From NCBI GenBank assembly GCA_024663395.1, contig JANFAH010000019.1, forward strand, positions 1,116,001 to 1,180,000: a DNA stretch of 64,000 nt. Reading direction: 5' to 3'. A model generated the notes under the pieces. That model was given only the letters and a program-made list of their open reading frames with translations, did not search any database and was not told where the DNA came from. A program made the position numbers and the translations under genes. The stretch comes from Pisolithus tinctorius. Taxonomy: Eukaryota > Basidiomycota > Agaricomycetes > Boletales > Pisolithaceae. Shown in pieces: positions 24,314-34,654 of this stretch (its first letter is position 1; each line of letters opens with the position of its first letter).

Positions 24314-25385
24314 CCGTCTCCCCCCTCTGATTCATCATCGCATGTCACCCCCCCCATTTGGATATGAACGACCATCACTCACTATCCCTTTGCCCCCCCT
24401 CTTCAGAAACCAACTCAGTGTTCCATCTGTCCCCCCTTTCATCTCTGACAGGGGGGATCTTTCATCATTTGCTCTCCCATCGCCCCCACTGTTTGGAATT
24501 AATCGTCCATCACTTGGCATTCCATCTCCCCCCCCTCTCATCGCTGACAAGGGGGATCCCATCAGTCTGAATGACGACCCTGTCCCCTTCATGTCCCACT
24601 GCCCAAAAATTCAGCTGACGCACCCATCTCTCAAGTGCAACCCCCCTCTTCTGAAACCCAGGTTGGCTTCCACTCCGAACATGGATGAGTCATCTGACTC
24701 AGACATATTGTCTTCAAATATTTTTTGGGGGCTTTGTATGTCTTCATCTTCCACTGTGCCATCTGATGATAGTGACTGCAAGCTGTCATCATCCAAGGCA
24801 TCCTGTAAGTGTGGGTGTGTGGCCCCTGCTGACCAGCTCTCAGCGAGCCTTGCTTCAACATCAATGTCGTTCATTCAACAATTTCAACAGGTGCAGCAAG
24901 ATCAGTTGGAGCACAAGCACTCCTGCATGGACTTCAACTACTGGAAGGTGAAGGAGAGGAAGTTGGCTTGCATGGAGGATCACGAGCACCAGTTGGAAAT
25001 GCAACACGAGCTGCATGTGCATGAGCAAGTGATGGCAGCTCAGGAGGTCAAGAAGATGAAGCTTGTGGTTCAGCTGGAGCAGCTGCGCATTCAGAATCTC
25101 ACATTGCAGAAAGGCATTGCAGGTGGTGAGGACCAAGGTACTTTGTCTGATAGTCAGAATGTTCACCTCACCCTCTGAATACAGTACATGGTCGTTTCCT
25201 TTTAATCATCTAGTATGCTAGCATCTCCCTCCCCAGTATACAATAGCATTCCCCTCCCCCCCCAGTATATACAATGTACACCATGGTATATACTAAAATA
25301 TGAATTAATTTGCTGTTGTCTGTGTCATACTTGCTCAGAACAAAGTAAAGTAAAAACAAAATATATTTACATACTCAAGAATGTG

Positions 25386-26956
25386 TTACACCTCTAAGTG
25401 CTGGAGTAACTTGATAAGAAGTGCATCCCTAAATATTTGCCCCTCTGATCCAATGTAGTTTCCCTGACCACCTGCATCCTCACCTGCATCCTCACCTTCC
25501 TCATCCTCATCAGAGGGAGGAAATGCCCCAGCAAACTCTTCAGCTGATGATGCCAAACCAAGGTCCTCCTCAATTTCTATGATCATGTTAGGGAGAACCA
25601 GACAACTTCACACCCATGCATTACAATACTCCAAGTCTTCTGGAGTCTGTATTTGGATTCAAAGCTCTCACAGGGATTGGAAGCACCCTTTAAGGGAACC
25701 ATAAAGATGTTCAGATCAAACACGTATCTTACCATGACAGATGAGTATGGACTAAATATGTAAAAAGAGCTGTTACATACTTTAGACAGATGATAATTGA
25801 ATGTCTTCTGCACCCTAGTCAACTGACCTGAAGCAGGTCTTTTGAATGGAACAATACACCACTTCTGGCATCCATATGCAGAGTCAGCCCAGAGCCATTC
25901 ATTCTCACCAAAAAACCTTTCAGGTGACTGGGCACATTGAGTGTGTTGGAAGGCACTGGCATCATGGAGGCTACCAGGAACACCAATGACATAATCCACA
26001 ATGCGAAGATTGTGGGGGAAGATGATGATCTTAAATGCAGGTGAGTGAATACATGTAATCACCAAATTGTGAGTGCTCACCTGGTTGGAAAGTGAATAAT
26101 TGGATTTCCTGTCAAAAAATCCCTCCCCATGCAACCCAGGCTTCTGAAATAGATTGAAGGGTGTTCCATCCACACACAAAAATCCCCCCTTCCAATGAGG
26201 ACATGTTCTCTCCTCCACATACCTCTTTGCCCTGTCCTTTTCCCTCCTGTCCTGTGGTTCCTCAGGGTTAAAGTGAATCACCTCATCATGATGGTGCAGA
26301 ATGGCAACCATCACCCTCTTGTAGCAGTTGTGGACAGTCCCAACAGATACACCAGCCCACTCTCCCATATCCTGGGAGGTTGCAGCATTTCCATAATGCC
26401 CAGCAGCATTAAGGAAAATTGCCAATTGTATGGGGACAGGGAGCTGGGGGTTATTGGAGTTGTTGTGGAAGATAGGGTGGGTCTCAATCTTGTCCACTAT
26501 AGCAGAAAAAACAGCTGGAGGGACTCTAAGTTTGCACTGAAAGAGGCAAGGGTGGTCAATTTTCCACTCATCAAGGAGGTGGAGCTGGGAAGAGCGGCTT
26601 GGCCTTGGTTGATTGTTGAGAACACATGTTTTTCCAACTTCATCCTGGAGTGCAGCAATAGCATCCTGGAAGCCAGAGAAAGCAGCAGTACTGAATAACA
26701 ACTGCTCCATCAAGCCAGAGGATGAGGATGAGGTGTCAGAAGTTGCAGCACCAGAAGATGGGGAAGAGGGAACAGAAGATTGGGTTGTCATGGTGTTGTC
26801 AGATTGGGGTAGGCCTTCACTTGAGTCATCAGAGTCAGTAGCTTCAGCCTCCTGCAATGCTACATGTAGTATATCTAAGTACTGTAGCAGACCAAAGTGT
26901 TCCCTGGCTTGTTGAAGGATGGCTAGGAATTTCTGGCACTCAGTAACTGTAGGCAT
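25386..26956 (-). pseudogene. PIF/Harbinger (HARBI1-like) transposase
   Basis: The start is the ATG at 26956 (MPTVTECQKFLAILQQAREH). The DDE_4-type core follows: AIFLNAAGHYGNAATSQDMG (HTH-like), RFLCVDGTPFNLF with the first Asp, NYSLSNQVSTHNLVITCIHS, VIGVPGSLHDASAFQHTQ with the second Asp, and LWADSAYGC. The last part continues in another frame (25690-25386) with IQTPEDLEYCNAWV and MIIEIEEDLGLASSAEEF, after one frame shift and three TGA stops, each where CGA would encode Arg. The enzyme would cut and paste a Harbinger element; this copy cannot. It is tail-to-tail with companion copy B. Confidence 0.85.
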
Positions 26957-26989
26957 GGTGTTGGTAGGTGGTTATCACTTCTAGATCTC

Positions 26990-27125
26990 TATTGATAAGC
27001 ATGCACGCTTTTTAGCGGAGTTTGAATTTTAAATCGGAGTGTCAATAGCACTATCTACACATCTACCATTTCCGGGTCACGCGCTTTTTCTGCGGAGTTT
27101 GAATCTCAAGTCGGAGCTTTAATAT
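26990..27125 (-). repeat. Subterminal repeat pair of the Harbinger region
   Basis: Two related stretches, about 95 bp apart, read GCTTTTT..GCGGAGTTTGAA and then TCGGAG. The same motif in inverse (TTCAAACTCCGA) lies near 19510, and a close variant (TTGAAACTCCGA) near 21480, upstream of the two companion ORFs. Such a pattern fits transposase-binding subterminal repeats flanking a two-gene Harbinger element. The exact element ends were not located. Confidence 0.4.
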
Positions 27126-27230
27126 TCGCCCACAAACTCACAACTCAACCACACTTGAGTTTGCTCATGTGTTTCTTCCACATCTAACTTTGAGTGGCCC
27201 AATCTCTATAAAGATCTCACACTGCCTCGC

Positions 27231-27260
27231 TTTGGGTTTGGGTTTGGGTTTGGGGGGGGG
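27231..27260. repeat. Short TTTGGG-type repeat
   Basis: Four TTTGGG units are followed by a run of G. It lies just outside the Harbinger transposase start. It could be part of a Harbinger terminal repeat, but no partner was found on the other side. Confidence 0.5.
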
Positions 27261-28179
27261 AGCATGTGTCTCATGATCCATCCAGTAACAGAGATACTGC
27301 AATTTCATTTTTCCCCATGTTGCTGTGGTGTGGTGTTTTTGATCCTACACTGTCTCGTTTCTATCGATCTGTCATGATCTGGCCATCCATTTGTCCCAGT
27401 GTGATATCAAATACCCTGTTGGGGATGATTGGGCAAGGAGGCTCGGCTCTGTTCCATTCAGCTGGCACAGCTCAGCTGATACAGGCAGGAATGTGCCTGG
27501 CAATAAGGCTGTGAACAATAGCTGAGATTTCCCTGATAACACATTCATTTCAGGATGAATGTGTTTCTCTTCCATTTGCATGGCATGCTGATCGATCTCA
27601 AACATGCCATGCGGTGTTCTCGGATGGAGCATAGCTTATCGTTTCATCCCATGCCATCTCCACAGACGGAGTAGGTATCTCATCGCCTCGTGTCATGTGG
27701 CTTTCATGCATGGAGCATAACTTATCACTTCCATCGTGGCCCCAGGGTGAAGCCACATTCGTCAGACCAACCAATCTTGTGGCCTAGTTGCAGACTGCCT
27801 GCCCCTTTCACATCATGATTCTGCACCTCAGTCAACTTAGTGTACTGCATCTGACTCACTGCTAGTGTCATGACTGTGTGCTCATCCTGCATCCTTGCTA
27901 ACTCCACACCCTTTTCCACCAGTCATTTGCTCACTCCATGCCAACTCTGCCCACCCTCTATCATTTATGAACCATCTCTGCTCCAACTGCTGTCAGACCT
28001 GTACTGCCCTTCAGCTGGACCACACGGACTGCTCTCCGAGGAGTCATGTGACTACCTTCAGACTTCTCCCTGACAGTGCACAGTCAGGTACTCTGCAGCA
28101 TGCACACCACATGGTCCAGCATCTGGACTGTTTCCTTTTTGGGATGTTCTGTGTTACGATTCTGGTTACTGTACCTCCA
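27261..28179. other. Region without recognised gene
   Basis: Only short open frames are present, with low CpG as in the neighbouring decayed repeats. It may contain the upstream (U3) part of the LTR-like segment at 28180-28375, but its start could not be fixed. Confidence 0.35.
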
Positions 28180-28375
28180 TAGCAGTATAAAAGCATGTAC
28201 TGTACTCCACTGTTCTTCAGTATGAATATCAACTTAGTTCCTACTCCTTCTGTCTCCATCTTCTGTCTGTCAGAGTTACCTCCAACTCTCCATCTGTACT
28301 CTCCCTCTGAAATATGAGGGCTGAGATCATGCAAGGGGGTAGCGCACGAGCTAAACCTGACACCCTCACTCTGCT
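28180..28375 (+). repeat. LTR-like segment, copy 1 (TATA and conserved end)
   Basis: It has AGTATAAAAGCATG, then TTCAGTATGAATATCAACTT, then TCTGAAATATGAGGGCTGAG and AAGGGGGTAGCGCAC, ending near GACACCCTC. The same order and close sequence occur at 46595-46795. A TATA box followed by a conserved block and a leader-like end suggests the R-U5 part of an LTR in plus orientation. The downstream internal region was not recognised. Confidence 0.45.
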
Positions 28376-28888
28376 CTGCCTTTGTCCTGGCGGACTTCAT
28401 TCCTGCCACCACTCCACTAGTCAGAGTTCTGTTCTTTTGTGTCGGACTTGCTTCCAAACCTTTCTCCAGGCCTTCGTTAGCATTGGAGTTGGTCAGAGTA
28501 GGCCTGGACTTGACAGCTAGGTGATGCCAAGCAAGACAAGAATACATGGTGTGGAAACAGAACACTGAGGAAGCATCACCTTCCTTTTTCCACAGTAAGC
28601 CTCGAGGCCTGAGAAGCTCAGGTCACCAAGAATGGGTTTGATTGATTTGAAATGGGATCAATATGATACTGGTAATGTCAGCTATGCCAAGCTACGGCAG
28701 CTGATATCTGGCATGAAAATTTCCGGAATACAAACGCAGCACACAAACTCCCAATGGCGCTGCTTTTCAATGAGATGAATGTGGGAAAATTTGTTGAGAT
28801 GGCTAAACCAACATGGATCAGAGACTGTGGAAACAGACACAGCTGACATAGCCCTCCGACCATTTTTGGTGCCCTGCCATCCATCTGG
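28376..28888. other. Region without recognised gene
   Basis: It may be the leader or start of the retroelement to which the LTR-like segment belongs, but no gag motif was seen. The reading frames present are short and lack known domains. Confidence 0.3.
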
Positions 28889-29271
28889 TCACCCATCACA
28901 CTGGGCCCTGGAGCTGTGGCTGCGCTTTCCCATGTCAAAAGAGGCGCCTGTTTGTGTGCTCACCCCCTGAGTCTGCACAACTACTAGGTGGACTGTGGTG
29001 TGCAACCCTTCTTTCGTTCTTGAGTGAATTGTGATGTCATCCATGAAGATGACCACTTTCCACTCTCTTTTGAGTTCTCCAAACGTCTGGTCCATGTACC
29101 TCTGGAAAGTTGGCAGTGAGTTGCACTGTCCAAAGAACATTACTGTCGGTTCAAAGAGTCCTCTAGGGGTAATGAAAGCCCCTTTCCACTCATCACCCTC
29201 CTTTACCCTGAGATTCGTGAATCCCCAGTGAACATCAAACTTAGCGAAGTAGCACGAGTTGGCAAGTTCAT

Positions 29272-31085
29272 TTTCACACACCAAAGGTGTTTGGTGAGGT
29301 GGACATGGATGCAGCTGATGAATGGAGATGAAGACTGTAGCCCTCAGGTGAAGAAGGACAGCCAGAAATGTCAGCAGTCATCCCTTGCACAAGAATGAGT
29401 TGTCAATGCCAAAGAAAAAGAAAGGGAGCGAGTTAAGTGCCGATGAAAATTCTTAAGCACACATGTACAGCATTCCAGTTTTCAACATATCTCTGCCATT
29501 TCAGCAGATACTGAAACCATTCCCACACTTGCTTGTAGTGCTCAGCCATGCGATCCTACCTTCCAAAATTGGAAAGGATTTGCACACTCCACATGTTTCT
29601 ACAGCACTCCCTCCAAAAGACACTCATTGCACTAAATCTTCTGATATGGCCACCTCCACATCAATCATTTCACTTGTCCCCTTTGCTAGGGACCATGGCT
29701 ACATATATCTACCAGGAGTTCCTGCTAGCTTCTGCCCTGAAGTGTCCTGGTACATCCCATCCTTGTCTGCCCCCTCTCAGCCCATCCAGCTTGGACAGTG
29801 CATTCTTTTTGTCAGTATGACCTCTAGGAGGACATTCTTTGGTTGCCTCAGGTCTGTCATTCGCTTGGAAAGGTCTTATGTGGTCATTTCAGTCTATCCA
29901 GTCCAAGAAGCATATGGATCCTTCCTCCCTGCTCCCTGCAATGTCTTCATACCAGTCCTGTCCATCATTCTTCCAAAATTGCGACAGCTACAGTATAATC
30001 TACTGTTCTCCACTCTCCCTGATCACATCCATGATGAGTATGATGCACATCTTGCCTCCTTGTTGCAAGATACAGCAGAAGACACTCCCCCTTCATCCTC
30101 TCTTCCAACAGAGCCTCATTCATGAAGTTTTTACTTGCTTCACTGAGAGGATGGTTTGGGGGGGAAAGTTGCGATCCCTTATGCTCCTGTCACCCCACAG
30201 ACCCCCAAAGCTTGACCCCTGTTGACATCTGACTCACCCTGTCTGCTTTTGGATGTACTTTATTGGCATCAGATCAGTGCTGCCTCTCTGTCATCTCACT
30301 TTGGCCCAGAGGCGATCTCTTTGAGATGTGACATGCACAGCCTCCCCCTAATGCGATTCCAGTGCGCTTTCCCAGTTTCTGACTTTACTTGACTCATACT
30401 TTGACATCCTGACTGTCTTTGACTCACTTATTACCAATACTTACCAATCTTTTGGCCTTGCTTACTGATTCTTTGCTTTTTGGCTTACTTATCCTTACCA
30501 ATGCTCACCAATGCTTTCTAAGATGATTACCCACTGCTTACATTCCTTACTCATCAGTTACCAATCACTTACCAAGTGTTTGCACCTTGTTTTCCATAGG
30601 CAATGCCCCTGTACTGTATATAATTACTGTACTTAGATAGCTGAAAAAAAAAAGAAGACGTCAGAGAGCCCCTCTTGCTCGCAATTTATCATCTCTCAGT
30701 AATTCATTCAGCAGCTTCAATAGTTGAGACTTTATTAAGGGTCTAACTATTGTCTACTTCGCTTATCATCGTCTATCATCAATATACTTCACTCCAAGCC
30801 CTCCCTGAGCTCAGTGCAGCTTAGGACATCGAATTAAGTGATCATCCATCCTTCTGTAGGCTGACAGCAGTCTACCCTATCGCTTCCTTTCGCATTCCTG
30901 CTCCTTCTTCATCAGGAGCACCCCCAAACCTCAGCACTCATCTTTGAGTGTTGTAGCTCACAAAAACCCTTCCCAATCAAAGGTTCCACCATCTGGGTAC
31001 CACATAGGCACACCACCACTCGCTCTTTTTGTCTTTTGTGTTGGTTTTGGTTGGTTTCCACCACTGAACCACACTTTGACTCACA
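29272..31085. mobile_element. LTR-like element 3 (1.81 kb, inverted relative to copies 1 and 2)
   Basis: This is the inverse of copy 2 along its full length. The right end is CTTTGACTCACA (31085), followed by TTGT. At the left end the expected TGTCACACACC reads TTTCACACACC, and about 3 bases are missing at the junction, so the target duplication is damaged. The surrounding RT frame (LLDN to ELANS) shows the insertion point. In plus orientation a TATA box (TGTATATAATTACTG near 30615) is followed by 470 bp to the end. Confidence 0.75.
29646..30125 (+). CDS. ORF within LTR-like element 3 (159 aa)
   Basis: This is the longest copy of the conserved LTR ORF. It starts MATSTSIISLVPFARDHGY and contains YLPGVPASFCPEVSW, RTFFGCLRSVIRLERSYVV and EAYGSFLPAPCN. 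It then reads through KLRQLQYNLLFSTLP, where copies 1 and 2 stop, and ends TEPHS. The frame is open upstream to 29463, so the true start may be earlier. No homologue was recognised. The conserved W, C, G and P positions suggest a folded protein, not chance translation. Confidence 0.45.
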   Translation: MATSTSIISLVPFARDHGYIYLPGVPASFCPEVSWYIPSLSAPSQPIQLGQCILFVSMTSRRTFFGCLRSVIRLERSYVVISVYPVQEAYGSFLPAPCNVFIPVLSIILPKLRQLQYNLLFSTLPDHIHDEYDAHLASLLQDTAEDTPPSSSLPTEPHS

Positions 31086-32014
31086 TTGTCCAGAAGGGAT
31101 TTGACATCAGGAAGGGGGTACAAGTCAATTATGGTATGTGAATTCAGGTAGCGGTAGTCCTGGATGAGTCTTCTTTTTCCATCCTTCTTTCTGACAAAAA
31201 ACACCAGAGCAGCCTGCAAAGATTTCGAGGGGTGAATCTTTCTGCATTTGAGGTTTTCATCGATGAACTTGTCTAGGGCTTTGAGTTCGTCGAGTTACAG
31301 TGGGTAGATGGCTCCCTTCTTCGGCTGGAAGTCTGGCTTCAAGTGTATTTCATGATTGAGGAAACCTCGATGAGGTGGAAGAGGGATTTCTTCTTTGGAG
31401 AAGACTACTGAGAAGTCCCAATATTCCGAAGGTAATTCCACTTCTGCTTGTATGTACAAGGCTTCCAACTTGGTGGAAATGGAAGTACAGTTGATCTTTA
31501 TGGTCCACATCAGTTCCACAGACATGGTTCTTCTTGTCAAGGCCATGGTTGAGTTCTCCCCAGCCGATCAGCTTCCTAGTTGTCCAGCTGATTATGGGGT
31601 TGTGCTCTTTGAGCCAAGGCATGCCAAGAAGGAGGGATTCCCAATTTCCGAGCTTGAGGACATATGTGCAGATGTGCATGGTCTTTCCCCAGATCTTGGC
31701 TCTGAAGGAAGTGATATGGGTTACCCAGTCTCTGGTCTTGCCTTTGTAGCTTCTAGACTCCCATGGTCTTGCTATTTTGTGCATCACGATGTTGTACTTC
31801 TCGACTATAGCAGGATCGATGATGTTTGTTTCAGCGCCCGAGTCAAGGATGGTTCAGATGGTAGCATTTTGTCAATTGACAAGGTAAGCAAAACCAGTGA
31901 TAGAAGTGATTGACAAATCTTGTTCATAATCATACACTTTCTTGGTTCCTATCTTAACCTCTATCTTTCAAGATACTATAGGCTCTCTTCCTGACACTAC
32001 ACCAGGAGGGCCTT

Positions 32015-32794
32015 TCAAAAATCCAGGTTTCCTTTTGGTCCCCCATCATCTGTGGGTTTGTCATTCTCCCCACAATAGTGGTTGACTGGTTCTGAATCCT
32101 CCTCTCCTTTGGAATTCTTGTCAAGTTCCTCAAGCATTGCCAGGATGCGAGTGTGGAATTTCTGGGCCAAGGAAGACTTACTGTTTGTTGCAGATGAGGG
32201 GCACTTAGACTTCATGTGTCCTGTCTTACCACATCCATAACAGGTAGGAGCTTCACTCTGTGATTGGACCTTGGACTTCTGATCAACATCCATGGCATAA
32301 GGGTCTCAGTGCAGAAACTTTGGAGATGAAGAGGATTTTGATCCATGAGAAGACTGCTCCTGCTTCCACAAATTGGAGCAGTCTTGGAAAGTCACCTTTC
32401 TGGAGAAGACCTTGAGAGTAGCCATTGCTGTGCGTGCTGCTGTTGCTTGGCAGATCCAGTCTTCGATGGTGTCAGGTTTGGGGCCTGACATGAATATCCA
32501 CCTGTTTACTTCCTTGCTGAGGCCTTTTCTGAAGAACACCACAGCAGTACATGGCCACCCTGTAGACACATGCAAAATTGCATTGACAGTAGCATGTGTC
32601 AGATGCAATGCCAACTTGTGCCCAGACACTGCGGTGTGCAGCTTGTATCTGACAGGAATCAGTGTGATCTGTATCCAGCGCCAAATGTCAAATGTGTCAG
32701 CCTCAAACCACACCCAGTCCTCCTGGGCTTTCCGATCAGTCTCCGAAATTTTCCATTCACTTGTGTTCCCCCAGAACGCACATATGAGAGGCAT
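32015..32794 (-). pseudogene. Gypsy B gag fragment with zinc knuckle
   Basis: The C-terminal gag part reads VVFFRKGLSKEVNRWIF and PKPDTIEDWICQATAART, typical of the end of capsid. After a frame change comes MDVDQKSK, then CYGCGKTGHMKSKC, a normal CX2CX4HX4C knuckle. It ends at 32015. The N-terminal gag half is missing. Confidence 0.65.
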
Positions 32795-32857
32795 AAGTCA
32801 TATAACATACTGCATAGATACATATTGCAAAGAGTCCAACATAATTAAGAGAGGTGA

Positions 32858-34654
32858 CTAGAAGTCTTCACCCAAAATATCATCATCACCATATGTTTGA
32901 GACAGGTCCAGCGGGACACCACTGCCACGAGCAGAGGTGCTTGATGTATCAGGCAGAGACTGCAGGGTATGGGTTTGTTGGCAGGGTGCAGGAGTGGCAG
33001 ACGAAGCGACTGCGGGAGCGGCAGACAAAGTGGCTGTGGGCGGAGGTGGCAGAGGGGATCCTCTCAACTCTGTGTAGATGCTGGGCTGTGCAGGTAATAT
33101 CGTCCCAGCATTCTTCCCATAACTTTCTTGATCATTGATGATGATGGAGTTGAAAAACCTAAGTATGTGAACATTACAGCGAACTCATGACAACAAATAA
33201 GTGTAACTTACTCGCGCCAATGTTCATTTTTCATGTCCTTTCCATACTGTTCAATATCCTTGATGAATAAGCGGTCCATTGCACTCCAAAAGTCATGGCC
33301 AGTCTTCACTCTTCCTGGGGGGGCCTTGTGACTCATTGACTTGGGATGTTTGACAGGAGGCTCGCTCAGTGAGCCTGTTTCTTTGCCACTCTCAGCCCCA
33401 CTCTCCACTCCAGGACCCACAACATATTGATGCCATCTTCCGTAGAAGCACTGTAAACACAACATGTCAACACTTCAGATCCTCAAGATGAATGTATGCA
33501 ACACACCAGATAGGCAAAGTGTAACTGGTGCTTGACCTTAGACCCCATACCTACCCCCCCTCGCTTATATTTGTTCAGTACCGTCCATGTAAATTCCTCG
33601 AGCGATATGTGTCCCTTGCCACTGTCTGACACACCAGTGCTCTCCAATATCTAAGTTGAGATGCAATCAGCAACAAACATCAAGCCATCAAAAGAAAGGA
33701 GGTGACTTGCCAGTGTGCAGAACTTGCTTCAAATCCCACTGCATTCCTTCTTAATTGTGGTGCAGAGCACCTGTTCATGCACTGGGTTCCCAAACATGTT
33801 CTGGAATCCCAGGGTGTCTGTGCATGACTTGAGCCGATCCTACCACCAGTGCACAATGAGTGAGATAGTGCAGCATAGAAAGTGAAGGGCCTCACCTCCA
33901 CATCGACGTGCAGCATCTTGTATTTGGTGCGCCCAGCTTGGACAAGCATATCCTTGCAGGTGATAGCTACTTGCATCTGATGACGATTGATGATCATCTG
34001 CAGGCCATCATAGATATGGAACATACCATCTGGTCCGCACTAAGCTGAAATCTGCCTTCGAGCCCGGAGGTCACCTTCTGCATGGCAGTCTTTGTGCTTG
34101 CTGATTCCACCTTGATTTCTTTGATCCCATTTAAAATTCTGTAGTTAGTGGCCTGCTGCCAGATCTGCAACTGAAGATCTGCAGCATTCAGTTTCCTCCC
34201 AACCTTGATATGTCAATGAACATAAGGGAAATAAAAATATGCCAACTTAAATGATGTGGCTTACATTGATGAATGTGCTAAGCTCCAAGAACGGTGCTGC
34301 TTCCAGTTCAAATTTACTTGCCACTTTCTGAGCCCACAGTTTGAAGTCCTTGACACGGTTGTCTGAGAGCTCACTTTCTGGGTGTGAGATTGCCGAGAAA
34401 CTGGAGTGGGGTGTGAGCCGAGAACTGTCATTGTCATCGCATTGTTCCTCTGGAGGATCGTGGAATGCAGGTAGTTGTGGCACATCAGATTCCGATGCAT
34501 TGCAAGCCCATTGAGACGCATCTGACGTCCACTGGGACATGTTGGGTGCCCTCAGAGACACGTTAGGTACTCTCAGAGACTCATCGCATGCTCTGAGAGA
34601 CCCGTTGTGTGGGGCAATGTCGGTCCTCATCATCTGTGCCATGTTGACCCCCAA
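32858..34654 (-). pseudogene. Uncharacterised multi-exon Agaricomycete repeat-family protein
   Basis: From about 34654 the minus strand has Ser-rich sequence, then VKDFKLWAQKVASKFELE, GRKLNAADLQLQIWQQATN, DRLKSCTDTLGFQNMFGNPV (near 33830), STGVSDSGKGHISLEEFTWT and NKYKRGG (33640-33560), and FWSAMDRLFIKDIEQYGKDM (33290-33230). It ends with a Pro/Ala-rich tail. I know this order of motifs from multi-copy ORFs of mushroom genomes but not a function. Several frame changes coincide with plausible introns and others do not. It lies directly downstream of the larger ORF at 34980-44360 and in the same direction. Confidence 0.5.

Larger units (their letters stand above)
21540..25178 (+). pseudogene. 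Companion ORF copy B, split by LTR-like element 2
   Basis: This is a second tandem copy of the same ORF. The usual start codon reads ATA at about 21546. It continues HLIEWCKTHEAACKKLFSDS, VIFSASDESVEIHALAQDNP, SLKQKYQKYIVLLGQTGAGQ and a WWGDLHGWWCTNPAYNST stretch. At 22497 it is cut by a 1.8-kb insertion. Removing that and one CCGT rejoins the frame as PAVPSPPSDSS. The rest (24314-25178) has Pro-rich repeats and the helical end GGEDQGTLSDSQNVHLTL. A run of eight C bases near 24349 accounts for a one-base shift. The extension 24342-24660 has about three repeats of a PSLxIPxPP pattern. Confidence 0.6.
28889..31870 (-). pseudogene. Gypsy B protease and reverse transcriptase, split
   Basis: Protease is seen as ILDSGAETNIIDPAIVEKYN near 31850-31790 and LLLGMPWLKEHNPIISW. 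RT shows LEALYIQAEVELPSEYWDFSV, FFVRKKDGKRRLIQDYRYLN and YPLPDVKSLLDN. It is then interrupted by LTR-like element 3 and resumes at 29272 as ELANSCYFAKFDVHWGF, KEGDEWKGAFITPRGLFEP and VVIFMDDITIHS. The usual YMDD box is FMDD here. Coding ends soon after, at 28889. A stop lies just before the protease motif. Confidence 0.75.
28889..32794 (-). mobile_element. Gypsy B: truncated Ty3/gypsy element split by LTR-like element 3
   Basis: Minus-strand order is partial gag (32794-32306), zinc knuckle (near 32240), protease (near 31850), RT N-terminal part (31546-31090), insertion 29272-31085, then the rest of RT to 28889. RNase H, integrase and both LTRs are missing. A second fragment of the same family, in plus orientation, lies at 63721-64000. 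Confidence 0.75.
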
